Both the position numbers and the translations under genes were made by a program. From the NCBI GenBank assembly GCA_947473805.1, contig CANJGB010000002.1:89192-153191 (forward strand): a stretch of 64,000 bases of DNA, read 5' to 3'. Source of the stretch: Alphaproteobacteria bacterium. GTDB lineage: Bacteria; Pseudomonadota; Alphaproteobacteria; Ferrovibrionales; Ferrovibrionaceae. This document shows, piece after piece, positions 8,676-17,377 of this stretch (within the stretch, counting starts at the first letter, position 1; each line of letters starts with the position of its first letter). Below the pieces are notes generated by a model. That model saw nothing but the letters and a program-made list of their open reading frames with translations, was not told the origin of the DNA and ran no database searches.

Positions 8676-9902
8676 TCAGTCGTGCAGCCGTTGCCAGATA
8701 TCCGCCAGGCCCTGGTGGTTGGTGCGCAGCAGGTCAAGCAGGGCGGGGTCGAAGTGGGCCGCAGGGTCGATCCGGTCGTCCCCGTTCAGCATGATGTCCA
8801 TTGTCTTGTCATGGTCAAACGGCGGCTTGTAAGGCCGCTCGGCGCGCAGGGCGTCATACACGTCGGCCAGGGCCACGATGCGGGCGGCCAGTGGAATATC
8901 CTCGCCCTTCAGCCGGTTCGGGTAGCCGGTGCCGTCCCACTTTTCGTGATGCGCGGCGGCAATCTCGGCAGCCATGCGCAGACGCGGCGACCGTTCCAGT
9001 ATCTGCTTGCCGTAGATCACGTGGTTATCCATCTCCACGCGCTCGTCTTGGGTCAGCCGGCCAGGTTTCTTCAATACCGCGGCGTCCACGCTCAACTTGC
9101 CAACGTCGTGCAATTGCGCGCTGTAGCGAATTTCGGTGCAAAACACCTCGGGCAGGCCGGCAAGCTGGGCGACGTAGTGACTGTACTCATTCACCCGGAC
9201 GATATGATTGCCAGTGCCTTCGTCATGAATCTCCGCTGCTCGCGCCAGCAGCGTGATCGACATCATGAAGGCTTCCTCGGTCTCGTCCTGCAGGGCGGCG
9301 ATGCGTGCCTGCTGGGTGGCAAGGGCACGGTTACGCCTGGCCAGTTCGACATTCTTCTTGCGGATCTGATCCAGCATCATCGTGCGTTCCAGCACACCGG
9401 CGACGACGCGGGCGACCGGAGCCACCAGTTGCGTCTGGTCGGGGCCGAACGGCACCGGTTTCACCCGGCGCCTGGCCTTGCGGTTGATCAGCTGAACGAC
9501 ACCCAGAACTTTGCCGTTATGGTTCTTTAGCGGGAAGCACAGCATCGATACGGTTCGATAGCCATCGCGCTCGAACGCCGGGTTGAAATGGTACCGCTTG
9601 CTGGCGGGTATGGCGTAGACGTCATCGACGATGACGGCGCGGCCAGCCTCGGCAGTGTAGCCGGCGATGGTTGGCGAGGGCAGGGGAACGACGAAACCGC
9701 GGCTGGCGACGGGGACGCTGTCGTTCTGCGCCCGCACCGCCTCGAGCCAGCGTTTGCCGCCGCCCTGGCGCATCATGAAAATGGTGCCGGCTTCGGCGCC
9801 GGTCAGCTTGCGACTTTGGGAGAGAATTCGGTCAAGTAGCCCGCGAACCGATTGGCGCGGTTGGGAATCGACATACGCCAGGAACTCGACAATCGCGTCC
9901 AT
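8676..9902 (-). CDS. GAF/HD-GYP protein, cyclic-di-GMP phosphodiesterase
   Basis: A 408-residue soluble protein: GAF sensor domain (about 15-165, ending VVQLINRKARRR), a charged coiled-coil linker (about 178-212, KKNVELARRNRALATQQ), and an HD-GYP domain (about 215-400). The catalytic metal-binding HD is His265-Asp266 in LHDVGKLS, and the signature HHEKWDGTGYP (318-328) keeps the GYP triplet, so hydrolysis of c-di-GMP to pGpG or GMP is expected. It is the first gene of the block with the mini-CHASE2 and the CHASE2 cyclase, placing c-di-GMP removal beside cyclic-nucleotide synthesis. No membrane segment is present. The GAF ligand is unknown. Confidence 0.94.
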   Translation of the reverse strand: MDAIVEFLAYVDSQPRQSVRGLLDRILSQSRKLTGAEAGTIFMMRQGGGKRWLEAVRAQNDSVPVASRGFVVPLPSPTIAGYTAEAGRAVIVDDVYAIPASKRYHFNPAFERDGYRTVSMLCFPLKNHNGKVLGVVQLINRKARRRVKPVPFGPDQTQLVAPVARVVAGVLERTMMLDQIRKKNVELARRNRALATQQARIAALQDETEEAFMMSITLLARAAEIHDEGTGNHIVRVNEYSHYVAQLAGLPEVFCTEIRYSAQLHDVGKLSVDAAVLKKPGRLTQDERVEMDNHVIYGKQILERSPRLRMAAEIAAAHHEKWDGTGYPNRLKGEDIPLAARIVALADVYDALRAERPYKPPFDHDKTMDIMLNGDDRIDPAAHFDPALLDLLRTNHQGLADIWQRLHD

Positions 9903-9966
9903 GTACCATTACCGGCCAGTTAGCCACGCCTAGCGTAGCGCATAACCGGCGCGCGACCAATTGTGC

Positions 9967-10335
9967 CTATTTTTTGGTCTTCAGGAACGCGAGCAGGTTG
10001 TCGATCTCGCTTTGTTTCTTCAGGCCCAGGAACACCATCTTGTTGCCGGGCACGAAGCCACGCGGGTCGGTCAGGTAGCCGGCCAAGGTCTTCTCGTCCC
10101 AGACCAAAGCCTTTTCGACCATGGCCTTGGAATAGGTGAAGCCTGGGAGGGTGCCAGATTTACGCCCGAATACACCGGCCAGGCTGGGGCCGACGCCGTT
10201 CTTGCCGGGTTCGGCCGAATGGCAGGCACGGCACTTGGCGAAGACCTTTTCGCCTTCCGCCGCGTCACCATCGGCCCAGGCAGGCCCGGTCAGCACAAGC
10301 ATGCCCAGGAGCAAACCAGCAAATCGCCGCACCAT
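9967..10335 (-). CDS. Exported class I cytochrome c
   Basis: A 122-residue c-type cytochrome with a cleavable signal peptide (MVRRFAGLLLGMLVLTGPAWA). The haem site is CRACH (CxxCH) shortly after the mature N-terminus, and the axial methionine is in NKMVFLGLKK. The body VGPSLAGVFGRKSGTLPGF is typical of cytochrome c2/c550 and mitochondrial-like cytochromes, consistent with an electron carrier in the periplasm. The start at 10335 is supported by GGAGG 5 nt upstream. The gene is divergent from the His-rich unknown gene. The partner oxidase is not in the window. Confidence 0.95.
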   Translation of the reverse strand: MVRRFAGLLLGMLVLTGPAWADGDAAEGEKVFAKCRACHSAEPGKNGVGPSLAGVFGRKSGTLPGFTYSKAMVEKALVWDEKTLAGYLTDPRGFVPGNKMVFLGLKKQSEIDNLLAFLKTKK

Positions 10336-10436
10336 CTTCGCCTCCAAACTGCTTGAACCGTATCTAGCACGAGAAGACGGTGGAGCAAGCATCGCGTCAT
10401 TGCCCGTTCCATTGGCCGGACCTATGCTCCGCCGGC

Positions 10437-11123
10437 ATGGAATCGGTCGATCCGCTCAGCGCCTACGGTCCGGTGCGCCTCGGCGCGATGCTTGAGGCCG
10501 GCCGGGCTTTGCAGTCGATTGCCGCTGACCTGGCCGGCCGCGGATCGCATCCCGTGGCCGAGGCGCTGCAGGGCGCGGACGCCTTCGTTGAGGCCCAGCA
10601 CTATCCGCCTGGCGACGTGTTCGACGCCGGCAGCCATGCGCAGTTCTACTATCACGCCCACGATGCCGGCAGCGGTGCACGCGGACAGGAACACGGCCAT
10701 TTCCACGCCTTCCTGCGCCGCCCCGGCATCGCACCAGCCTTGTTGGCCGGCACCCGGACGGCTGGCGAGCCGGCAGCCCATCTGGTTGCGGTGGGCATGG
10801 ATGCCTGGGGCGCGCCGCTCCGGCTGTTCGCGGTCAATCGTTGGGTAACTGACGAAATCTGGCTGCCCGAGCGAGCGGTCCTGGCCTCGCTCGACCGCTT
10901 CCACTTCGCTCCCGGCGCGCCGCCGCTAGCACATTGGCTGGCGGCGCTGCTGGTGCTGTTCCGCCCCGAGATCGCCGGCCTGTTGCGCAAACGCGACGAG
11001 GTCATCGCCAATCAGGGCAGCGACATTTTCGAGGATCGTCGACTGGAGGTACTGGCATCGGTCGACATCTCGATCGACCGCCAGATGCGGCGCGTCCGCC
11101 GGGCGCTTTCGCGGGCCAAATAG
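10437..11123 (+). CDS. Conserved-looking protein of unknown function, His-rich centre
   Basis: A 228-residue soluble protein that I do not confidently recognise; it may belong to one of the unnamed proteobacterial DUF families (DUF6969 is possible from memory). I chose the ATG at 10437 (MESVDPLSAYG); an upstream in-frame start would overlap the cytochrome c promoter. The centre has a run of histidines (FYYHAHDAGSG and EHGHFHAFLRRPG), which could form a metal site. The C-terminus is helical and basic (DRQMRRVRRALSRAK). It lies 10 nt upstream of the OsmC gene with a shared orientation, so the two are probably co-transcribed, hinting at a redox or metal role. No signal peptide or membrane helix is seen. 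Confidence 0.75.
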   Translation: MESVDPLSAYGPVRLGAMLEAGRALQSIAADLAGRGSHPVAEALQGADAFVEAQHYPPGDVFDAGSHAQFYYHAHDAGSGARGQEHGHFHAFLRRPGIAPALLAGTRTAGEPAAHLVAVGMDAWGAPLRLFAVNRWVTDEIWLPERAVLASLDRFHFAPGAPPLAHWLAALLVLFRPEIAGLLRKRDEVIANQGSDIFEDRRLEVLASVDISIDRQMRRVRRALSRAK

Positions 11124-11133
11124 GAGGAGCGTC

Positions 11134-11601
11134 ATGGAGCGCGACCATAATTATACGCTGCGGGTGACATGGACCGGCGCTGCCGTCGGGCCGACGACCA
11201 ACTACCGGAGCTATTCGCGTGACCACGAAATCGTCTTTGAGGGTAAGCCGGCACTGCCGGGATCAGCCGACCCGCATTTTCGCGGCAATCCGGAACGCTA
11301 CAATCCCGAGGAGATGCTGGTCGCCGCGCTCACTACCTGCCACATGATGAGCTATCTCGCCGAGGCCGCGTTTGCCGGCCTCCAAGTGGTCGCCTATGAG
11401 GACGATGCCGCGGGCACCATGCGCCAGAAGGATCGCGGTGGTCAGTTCGTTGAAGTGGTGCTGCGGCCGAAGGTTGTGGTGGCGCCCGGTAGCGACCTAG
11501 ACCTCGCCGAGCGGCTGCACCATGTCGCGCACGACCACTGCTTTATCGCGCAGTCGGTAAATTTCCCGGTACGGTGCGTGGCAGAAACCCGCGTTGCCTG
11601 A
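11134..11601 (+). CDS. OsmC/Ohr-family peroxiredoxin-like protein
   Basis: A 155-residue OsmC-fold protein. This family reduces organic hydroperoxides with two reactive cysteines, and both are visible: one in ALTTCHMMSYL and one in AHDHCFIAQSVN. The intervening NPEEMLVAALTTCH is the usual family signature. A strong ribosome-binding site (GGAGGAG) sits 4 nt before the ATG. It follows the His-rich unknown gene by 10 nt and converges on the TRAP binding protein gene with only 3 nt between stops. The OsmC versus Ohr branch cannot be settled by eye. Confidence 0.92.
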   Translation: MERDHNYTLRVTWTGAAVGPTTNYRSYSRDHEIVFEGKPALPGSADPHFRGNPERYNPEEMLVAALTTCHMMSYLAEAAFAGLQVVAYEDDAAGTMRQKDRGGQFVEVVLRPKVVVAPGSDLDLAERLHHVAHDHCFIAQSVNFPVRCVAETRVA

Positions 11602-11604
11602 GCG

Positions 11605-12729
11605 CTACTCGACGTATCCCATCTTGCGCCACATGGCGTAGCTGTCGCGGAAAGCGGAGTAGGATTCATAGGCTTTCTTGAACGCCGGGTTGCTTTGGCT
11701 TTCATCAGCCGCGACGTTCTGCCAAGCCTTGTCCAGCGCTGCCATTACCGCGGGCGGAAAGCGGCGTATCTCGACGCCTTTCGCTTTTAATTCGTTCAAG
11801 GCAGCGATCTGGAGGCTACCCGCTTCGGCCAGGCCTTCGCGAATATTGTCGCCGCAGGCCAGTTCGATCACGCTGCGCTGCGTGTCGGACAGGGTGTCCC
11901 ACTTCTTCTGTGCGATCATCAGATCTACCAGCGTCGATTGCTGGTGCCAGCCGGGGAAGTAGTAGTTCTTCACCACCTGGAACAGGCCGAGACGCAGGTC
12001 GATAGCGGGCTGCGAGAATTCCGTGGCGTCGATGTTGCCGGCCTGTAGTTGCTGGTAGATGTCGCCACCGGGGATCTGCAACACATTGACGCCCAGTTTG
12101 GCGATGACTTTTGCGCCGAGGCCCATGAAGCGCATGTTCAGCCCCTTGAGATCGGCCGGCCCGCGGATTTCGTCGCGAAACCAGCCGCCGGCTTCAGGCG
12201 CCGTAACCGCGCAAGGGATGGCCACGACATTGTACGGGGCAAAAAGTTCCTGCTGCAGGTCGCGCCCGCCGCCGTAATAGATCCAGCCAAGGAACTCGGC
12301 CGCGCGGGGTCCAAAGGGCGCGCCGCCAAAAAAAGCGAACGCGGAATCCTTGTCCACCAGCATGGCTGGGCTGGACCACAGGGCGTCAAGATCGCCATTG
12401 GCCAAGGCATCGAATGCCTGGTCGACCGGCAGGATCGCGCCCGGTTCGTTTATGGCAATGTCGACGGAGCCGGCCGACGCGCGCGCCACCTTGGCCGTCA
12501 GATTCACGCCAAGGGTACCAAATTGCGGTGCAGATGTTGGGTAGCTGCTGGCCATGTTGAGGTGAACGGGCTGGTCAATTGGCGCAGGCGCAACAATCGC
12601 CGGCACCGGTGCCGGTGACGTCTTCACCTTGACCCGCGGCTTGCCGCCCAGGACGAGGGCGCCGAACATCATGCCCGCGAGGGCCGCAACGAGCGCAATC
12701 AGAATGGTACGTGAAACGACAAGGTTCAT
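11605..12729 (-). CDS. TRAP-type C4-dicarboxylate-like transporter substrate-binding protein (DctP family)
   Basis: A 374-residue periplasmic binding protein with an uncleaved-looking N-terminal helix (SRTILIALVAALAGMMFGALVL). Family features include a LWSSPAMLVDKDSAFAFF segment, LKGLNMRFMGLGAKVIAKLG, and GNIDATEFSQPAIDLRLGLFQVVK near the hinge and carboxylate-binding arginine region. It resembles the mannitol/chloroaromatic or keto-acid DctP branch. No DctQ or DctM membrane subunits are nearby, so it is an orphan binding protein. It is divergent from the STAS-MlaE gene with ~110 nt between starts and may be regulated with the lipid transporter. Substrate is unknown. Confidence 0.92.
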   Translation of the reverse strand: MNLVVSRTILIALVAALAGMMFGALVLGGKPRVKVKTSPAPVPAIVAPAPIDQPVHLNMASSYPTSAPQFGTLGVNLTAKVARASAGSVDIAINEPGAILPVDQAFDALANGDLDALWSSPAMLVDKDSAFAFFGGAPFGPRAAEFLGWIYYGGGRDLQQELFAPYNVVAIPCAVTAPEAGGWFRDEIRGPADLKGLNMRFMGLGAKVIAKLGVNVLQIPGGDIYQQLQAGNIDATEFSQPAIDLRLGLFQVVKNYYFPGWHQQSTLVDLMIAQKKWDTLSDTQRSVIELACGDNIREGLAEAGSLQIAALNELKAKGVEIRRFPPAVMAALDKAWQNVAADESQSNPAFKKAYESYSAFRDSYAMWRKMGYVE

Positions 12730-12837
12730 GGTCCGGGGCGCTTCCTTCTTGTGGTTTGGTCTATACCGGCGGCCTGTCCCGCTCAAGTCTCACCGCCGCC
12801 TTGCCCCTGTGCGGCGCACCATGGCAAGGTGACCTGG

Positions 12838-13968
12838 ATGCAGGCTGATGGACTATTGCGGGTGTCCCGGGAAGGCGGCGCCACCGTACTGGCGGCGGCC
12901 GGCCGCTGGGACATCAACGCGGCAACTTTTCTTGATGCTGCATTGCGGCAGATTCACGGCGAAAGCGGCAGCGTTGTCCGGCTGGACCTGTCCAAGATCG
13001 AGCGTCTGGACACAACAGGTGCCTGGCTGATCTTCCGGGTGCGGGAACGCCTGCGGGGCGAGGGCATGGCGGTCGAATTAACCGGCCTCGGGCCCAACCA
13101 TCAGGTGCTTTTCGACCAGGTCGAGGCAAACCATAAGCCGGTACAGATCGAGCCGCACAAGCGCCGCGGCTTGGCGCGCATCGCCGAGCGGGCCGGCAAG
13201 AATGTCGTCTACGTCGTTCGCAAGGCGGGCAATTTCGTCGCCTTTCTGGGGCTGATCACCGAGGCGATGGCGCGCACCGCCATGAATCCTGCCCGCCTGC
13301 GCTTCATCTCTACCGTCTACCATATCGAGCGCGTGGGGTTCAGCGCCCTCCCCATCGTCGGGCTGATCTCGTTCCTGATCGGCGTGGTCATGGCGTACCA
13401 GGGCGCCGCCCAACTCACCCAGTTCGGGGCCGAAGTGTTCGTGGTCAATTTGATCGCCGTATCGGTGCTGCGCGAACTCGGCGTGTTGCTCACCGCCATT
13501 GTCGTGGCCGGCCGTTCCGGTAGTGCCTTCACTGCCCAGATCGGCGCCATGAAGGTGAATGAGGAGGTTGATGCCATGCGAGCCCTTGGCCTCGACCCCA
13601 TCGAAGTACTGGTCCTGCCACGGACTATCGCGCTGATGGTCTCATTGCCACTGCTGGCCTTTTTCGCCGACATCATGGGGTTGCTGGGCGGCGGCCTGAT
13701 GGCGTGGATTTCGCTGGGCGTATCACCGGCTCAGTTCATCACCCGGCTGCACGAGATCGCGGGTTTCTGGACGGTGATGACGGGCCTGATCAAGGCTCCG
13801 GTTTTCGCGCTGCTGATCGCCCTGGTCGGATGCTACGAGGGACTGCGCGTCGAGGGCAGTGCAGAGAGTGTCGGCAAGTTGACGACGCGCGCGGTGGTCG
13901 AATCCATTTTCCTTGTTATCGTCGTCGATGCGATCTTCTCGATCTTCTTCAACCTGATCGGCATATGA
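12838..13968 (+). CDS. mlaE: MlaE-family lipid ABC transporter permease with N-terminal STAS domain
   Basis: A 376-residue fusion. Residues ~5-100 form a STAS domain (VVRLDLSKIERLDTTGAWLIF, the usual conserved loop), a role that MlaB fills as a separate protein in enterobacteria. Residues ~115-376 form the MlaE permease with five to six membrane helices and the family motif ELGVLLTAIVVAGRSGSAF. I chose the ATG at 12838 (MQADGLLRV), with AAGGTG upstream. It overlaps mlaF by ATGA. The complex moves phospholipids or other hydrophobic compounds across the envelope together with MlaF and the MCE protein MlaD. STAS-MlaE fusions are known in Alphaproteobacteria. Confidence 0.95.
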   Translation: MQADGLLRVSREGGATVLAAAGRWDINAATFLDAALRQIHGESGSVVRLDLSKIERLDTTGAWLIFRVRERLRGEGMAVELTGLGPNHQVLFDQVEANHKPVQIEPHKRRGLARIAERAGKNVVYVVRKAGNFVAFLGLITEAMARTAMNPARLRFISTVYHIERVGFSALPIVGLISFLIGVVMAYQGAAQLTQFGAEVFVVNLIAVSVLRELGVLLTAIVVAGRSGSAFTAQIGAMKVNEEVDAMRALGLDPIEVLVLPRTIALMVSLPLLAFFADIMGLLGGGLMAWISLGVSPAQFITRLHEIAGFWTVMTGLIKAPVFALLIALVGCYEGLRVEGSAESVGKLTTRAVVESIFLVIVVDAIFSIFFNLIGI

Positions 13969-14756
13969 ACAGCGATAGCGATCCGATCATCCGCATAAGC
14001 GGCCTGCGCAACCAGTTTGGCGCGCAGATCGTGCATGATGATCTTGACCTTGAGGTTCGTCGGGGCGAGGTCATGGGCATCGTCGGCGGGTCGGGCACCG
14101 GCAAGTCGGTACTGCTGCGGACCATTGTCGGGCTGAACCAACCCAGCGCCGGCACCATTGAAGTGTTCGGAAAGAACCTGGCCGAGCTGCCGCCCGAAGA
14201 GCGCCGTATGCAGGAGCGGCGCTGGGGCGTGCTGTTCCAGAGCGGCGCGCTGTTCTCATCGCTGACAGTCGCGCAAAATGTCCAGGTGCCGTTGCGTGAA
14301 AGCCTCGATTTGCCGCAGCGTCTGATGGACGAGATTGCGGCAGTGAAGATCGGCATGGTCGGCCTGCCGCCGGAAGCCGCCTCGAAATATCCATCCGAAC
14401 TTTCCGGCGGCATGAAGAAACGCGCCGGCCTTGCCCGTGCCATCGCTCTCGACCCTGAACTGTTGTTCCTGGATGAGCCGACGGCCGGCCTCGATCCCAT
14501 CGGTGCGGCGGCATTCGACCAGTTGATCCTCGACTTGCAAAAGGCGCTGGGCCTTACGGTGTTTATGGTCACCCACGACCTCGATAGCCTGCACGCGATC
14601 TGTGACCGCATCGCCGTGCTGGCCGAGAAGAAGGTGCTCTGCGTAGGCGATATCCCGTTCATGTTGTCCCAGGACCAACCTTGGATTCGCGAGTATTTTC
14701 ATGGACCCCGCGGCCGCGCCGCCGGGGTGGCCGGTTCCCAACCGGCCGGGGCATAG
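13965..14756 (+). CDS. mlaF: MlaF-family ABC transporter ATPase
   Basis: A 263-residue ATPase that powers the Mla/MCE lipid transporter. The Walker A is GGSGTGKS, the signature is LSGGMKKRAGLARA, the Walker B is ELLFLDEPTAGLDP and the switch His lies in VTHDLDS. The LSGGMKKR form is the hallmark of the Mla/Mkl subfamily. The gene begins in the mlaE stop (ATGA) and is followed by mlaD after 9 nt, so the four genes form one operon. Confidence 0.96.
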   Translation: MNSDSDPIIRISGLRNQFGAQIVHDDLDLEVRRGEVMGIVGGSGTGKSVLLRTIVGLNQPSAGTIEVFGKNLAELPPEERRMQERRWGVLFQSGALFSSLTVAQNVQVPLRESLDLPQRLMDEIAAVKIGMVGLPPEAASKYPSELSGGMKKRAGLARAIALDPELLFLDEPTAGLDPIGAAAFDQLILDLQKALGLTVFMVTHDLDSLHAICDRIAVLAEKKVLCVGDIPFMLSQDQPWIREYFHGPRGRAAGVAGSQPAGA

Positions 14757-14765
14757 GAAGAGCGC

Positions 14766-15785
14766 ATGGAAACCAGGGCCAACCACGTCATCATCGGTAG
14801 TTTCGTGCTGCTGTTCGTCGCGGCAATTTTCGTCTTCGTCTTCTGGCTGGCGAAGCTGCAGGTCGACCGCGAGTTCGCCTATTACGACATCGTATTCGCC
14901 GATGCCGTGTCCGGACTGGGCGAAGGCGGCGATGTGCGCTTTAACGGCATCAAGGTCGGCGCCGTTGACAAGATTCTCATCGACCGCGACGACCCGACGA
15001 AGGTGCGCGTGACCATCGCCATCGGTAGCGATACGCCGGTCCGCAAGGACTCAGCTGCCCAGCTGGAGCTTCAGGGCATTACCGGAGTGTCCTATGTCCA
15101 GATCACCGGAGGTACCAGGGAGGCTGAGTTTCTGCCCGGCGGCTATAACCGGTCCGGCGATCATCCGGTGATCCGCGCGCGCCCATCGAAGATCGCCGAA
15201 CTGTTCCAGGCCGCGCCTGAACTGCTGACCCGGGCGCTTGATGTGCTGAACCGCGTCAACGAGGTCTTGGGCGACGACAACCAAAAGGCCCTGGCCGGGG
15301 TGCTCGCCGATGTCCGCACCGTTACATCAAGCATGGCGAGGCGCGAGGCGGCCATTGGGCGGATAATCGACTCCTTCGACCGGAGTAGCGGTGACATAGG
15401 GGCCGCGGCCAAGACGATGCGCGACGTGACGCAGAAGGTAGACAAGCTGGCGAACGAGGCGACCGAAACCATGGCGGCGGCACGCAGTTCGATTGCCAGC
15501 GTAGACCTGCTGGTGAAAAACGATGCGGGTCCGCTGATCGCCGACAGCCGCAAGACCGCCGCCGCGCTGGCCGCGCTCGCCGACGAGATGCAGGGCATTC
15601 TGGCGGAGAACCGCGAACCGTTGCGCAACTTCGCCGGCGACGGTCTGGGAGAGTTCCGCCAGTTCCTCAACGAAGCGCGGATACTGGTGGCCAGTCTCGC
15701 GCGGGTCGCCAATCGCTTGGAAGAAGATCCCAGCCAGATCCTGTTCGGCGCCAAGGAATCTGAATTCCGTCCGGAGAAAAAGTAA
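14766..15785 (+). CDS. mlaD: MCE-domain lipid-binding protein (MlaD family)
   Basis: A 339-residue inner-membrane-anchored protein. One N-terminal helix (residues ~8-28, IIGSFVLLFVAAIFVFVFW) precedes a single MCE domain (about 40-120, with SGLGEGGDVRFNGIKVGAVD) and a long helical tail (about 150-320) that is Ala-rich and probably coiled. Such tails form tunnels or reach toward the outer membrane in MCE hexamers. GGAAGAG is 4 nt before the ATG. Its stop overlaps the next ATG (TAATG). No MlaC-type periplasmic shuttle is encoded nearby, so the tail may do the bridging; this is inference. Confidence 0.95.
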   Translation: METRANHVIIGSFVLLFVAAIFVFVFWLAKLQVDREFAYYDIVFADAVSGLGEGGDVRFNGIKVGAVDKILIDRDDPTKVRVTIAIGSDTPVRKDSAAQLELQGITGVSYVQITGGTREAEFLPGGYNRSGDHPVIRARPSKIAELFQAAPELLTRALDVLNRVNEVLGDDNQKALAGVLADVRTVTSSMARREAAIGRIIDSFDRSSGDIGAAAKTMRDVTQKVDKLANEATETMAAARSSIASVDLLVKNDAGPLIADSRKTAAALAALADEMQGILAENREPLRNFAGDGLGEFRQFLNEARILVASLARVANRLEEDPSQILFGAKESEFRPEKK

Positions 15786-16402
15786 TGCACGCCTCCCGTC
15801 GCATCATCCTCACCGGCATGGCCTCGTCGCTGCTCGCGGCCTGCGGCAGCATTCTGCCGAACAGCGGTCCCGCGCCGGATGTCTACACGCTTACGCCGAA
15901 AAACACGTTCCGCACCGACCTGCCATCTGTGTCATGGCAGTTGGTGGTCGAGGAGCCGGTCTCGGCGGGCGGCCTCGACAACAACCGGGTGGTGATCCAG
16001 CCGACACCGTATGAAGTCAAATACCTCGCCGACGCCCGGTGGTCCGAGCGCACGCCGAAAATGATCCAGACCCTGCTGGTCGAGAGTTTCGAGAATTCGG
16101 GCAAGATATTATCGGTGGCGCGCCAATCCGTCGGCCTGAGGTCGGATTACAACCTGAAAAGCGAGCTGCGCGAGTTTCAGGTTGAAATGCCGACGGGGCA
16201 GAGTTCGCCGCTGGTCCGTGTCAAACTGAACGTGAAGATCGTGCGTCAGCCCAAGCAGGAGATCGTCGCTTCGCGCAATTTCGAGGAAAGCATCCCCGCG
16301 CGCAGCGTTGCGATGAAAGACCTCGTGGTGGCGTTCGACGATGCGCTGGGCAAGGTGCTGCGCCGGACGGTCGAGTGGACAATCGCGTTGGGCAAGGAAT
16401 AG
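15785..16402 (+). CDS. ABC-type transport auxiliary lipoprotein (PqiC-like)
   Basis: A 205-residue lipoprotein with a lipobox LLAAC at Cys20 after a twin-Arg-free signal (MHASRRIILTGMASSLLAAC). The mature part fits the auxiliary lipoprotein family that accompanies MCE systems (segments RVVIQPTPYEVKYLADARWSE and FENSGKILSVARQSVG). It likely sits on the inner leaflet of the outer membrane and docks the MlaD tail. It is the last gene of the operon, with start overlapping mlaD by TAATG. Convergent egtD ends 6 nt away, with no obvious terminator hairpin between them. Confidence 0.9.
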   Translation: MHASRRIILTGMASSLLAACGSILPNSGPAPDVYTLTPKNTFRTDLPSVSWQLVVEEPVSAGGLDNNRVVIQPTPYEVKYLADARWSERTPKMIQTLLVESFENSGKILSVARQSVGLRSDYNLKSELREFQVEMPTGQSSPLVRVKLNVKIVRQPKQEIVASRNFEESIPARSVAMKDLVVAFDDALGKVLRRTVEWTIALGKE

Positions 16403-16408
16403 AGCGCC

Positions 16409-17377
16409 TCAGGCGACCGTCAGGTACGACACCGAAAACTGGCCGGCGTCGTCCACCCAGGTCTTCTCCAGTGTAAAGCCGCCGTCACGCGCCAGCGCGG
16501 CGATGCCTTCAACGTCGTACTTGTAGGAATATTCGACATGAATGCGCTCACCGGCCGTAAAGCCGATGCGGCGGCCGGCGACGGTGGCGGTCTGGTCCTG
16601 CAGGCTGCGGAGATAGATTTCGATACGCCCGGCGACCGGGTTGTAACGCGCGTCGTGAACAAAGCCGGCGAGGTCGAAATTGGCCTCAAGTTCGCGGTTC
16701 ATCCGCGCCATCAGGTTCAGCGTAAACGCCGCGGTGATGCCCTCGCTGTCGTTATAGGCGGCGTGCAGCAGCGCGGGATCCTTCTTGAGATCGACGCCCA
16801 GCAGCAGACCGCCGCCCTTGCCCAGCAGGGCAGCCGCGCCGGCCATGAAGCTGCGCGCCTCGTCCGGCATCAGGTTGCCGATGGTCGATCCGGGGAAGAA
16901 GCCGAGACGCCGGCGCGTGCCGGCGGAGGGAAAGGCGGGCAGGGCGGCGAGGCCCATGAAGTCGGCGCAAAGGGGGTACACGCCAAGTGCGGGATATTGC
17001 GTGGCCAAGGCCGCGGCGCTGGCACGCAGATGGTCGCACGACACGTCGATCGGCACATAGGTCGTCGGACTGTCGAGGTGGTCCAGCAGGATGCGGGTCT
17101 TGGTGCTGGACCCGCTGCCGAATTCGACCACCATGCAGGCCGGGCCGGCCAGGTCAGCAATCTCGTCAGCGTGACGGCGCAACAGGGCCGTTTCTGTCCG
17201 GGTTGGGTAATATTCCGGCAGGTCGCAAATACGGTCGAACAGCACCGAACCGGGCTCGTCGTACAGGTATTTGCACGGGATGGCCTTCCTGGCCCGGGTC
17301 AGGCCCTCGTGCACAGCATCGGCGAACGTGTCGCCACCGCGGAGATTGTCGAGGGCGAAAAGCACGTTTGATCTCAT
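16409..17377 (-). CDS. egtD: L-histidine N-alpha-methyltransferase EgtD
   Basis: A 322-residue SAM-dependent enzyme that trimethylates histidine to hercynine, the first step of ergothioneine synthesis. Visible family motifs are YLYDEPGSVLFDRICDLPEYYPTR at the N-terminus, the SAM site VVEFGSGSSTKTRILLDHL, and LGFFPGSTIGNL. The start ATG at 17377 overlaps the egtB stop (ATGA), so the two are coupled. Longer upstream reading in this frame is unsupported. Length matches the family (about 320). Confidence 0.96.
   Translation of the reverse strand: MRSNVLFALDNLRGGDTFADAVHEGLTRARKAIPCKYLYDEPGSVLFDRICDLPEYYPTRTETALLRRHADEIADLAGPACMVVEFGSGSSTKTRILLDHLDSPTTYVPIDVSCDHLRASAAALATQYPALGVYPLCADFMGLAALPAFPSAGTRRRLGFFPGSTIGNLMPDEARSFMAGAAALLGKGGGLLLGVDLKKDPALLHAAYNDSEGITAAFTLNLMARMNRELEANFDLAGFVHDARYNPVAGRIEIYLRSLQDQTATVAGRRIGFTAGERIHVEYSYKYDVEGIAALARDGGFTLEKTWVDDAGQFSVSYLTVA

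Noticed and set aside
10380..10436. Upstream extension of the His-rich protein to 247 residues
   Set aside because: The extra residues have no protein-like pattern and would run into the cytochrome c promoter region; the internal ATG at 10437 is preferred.
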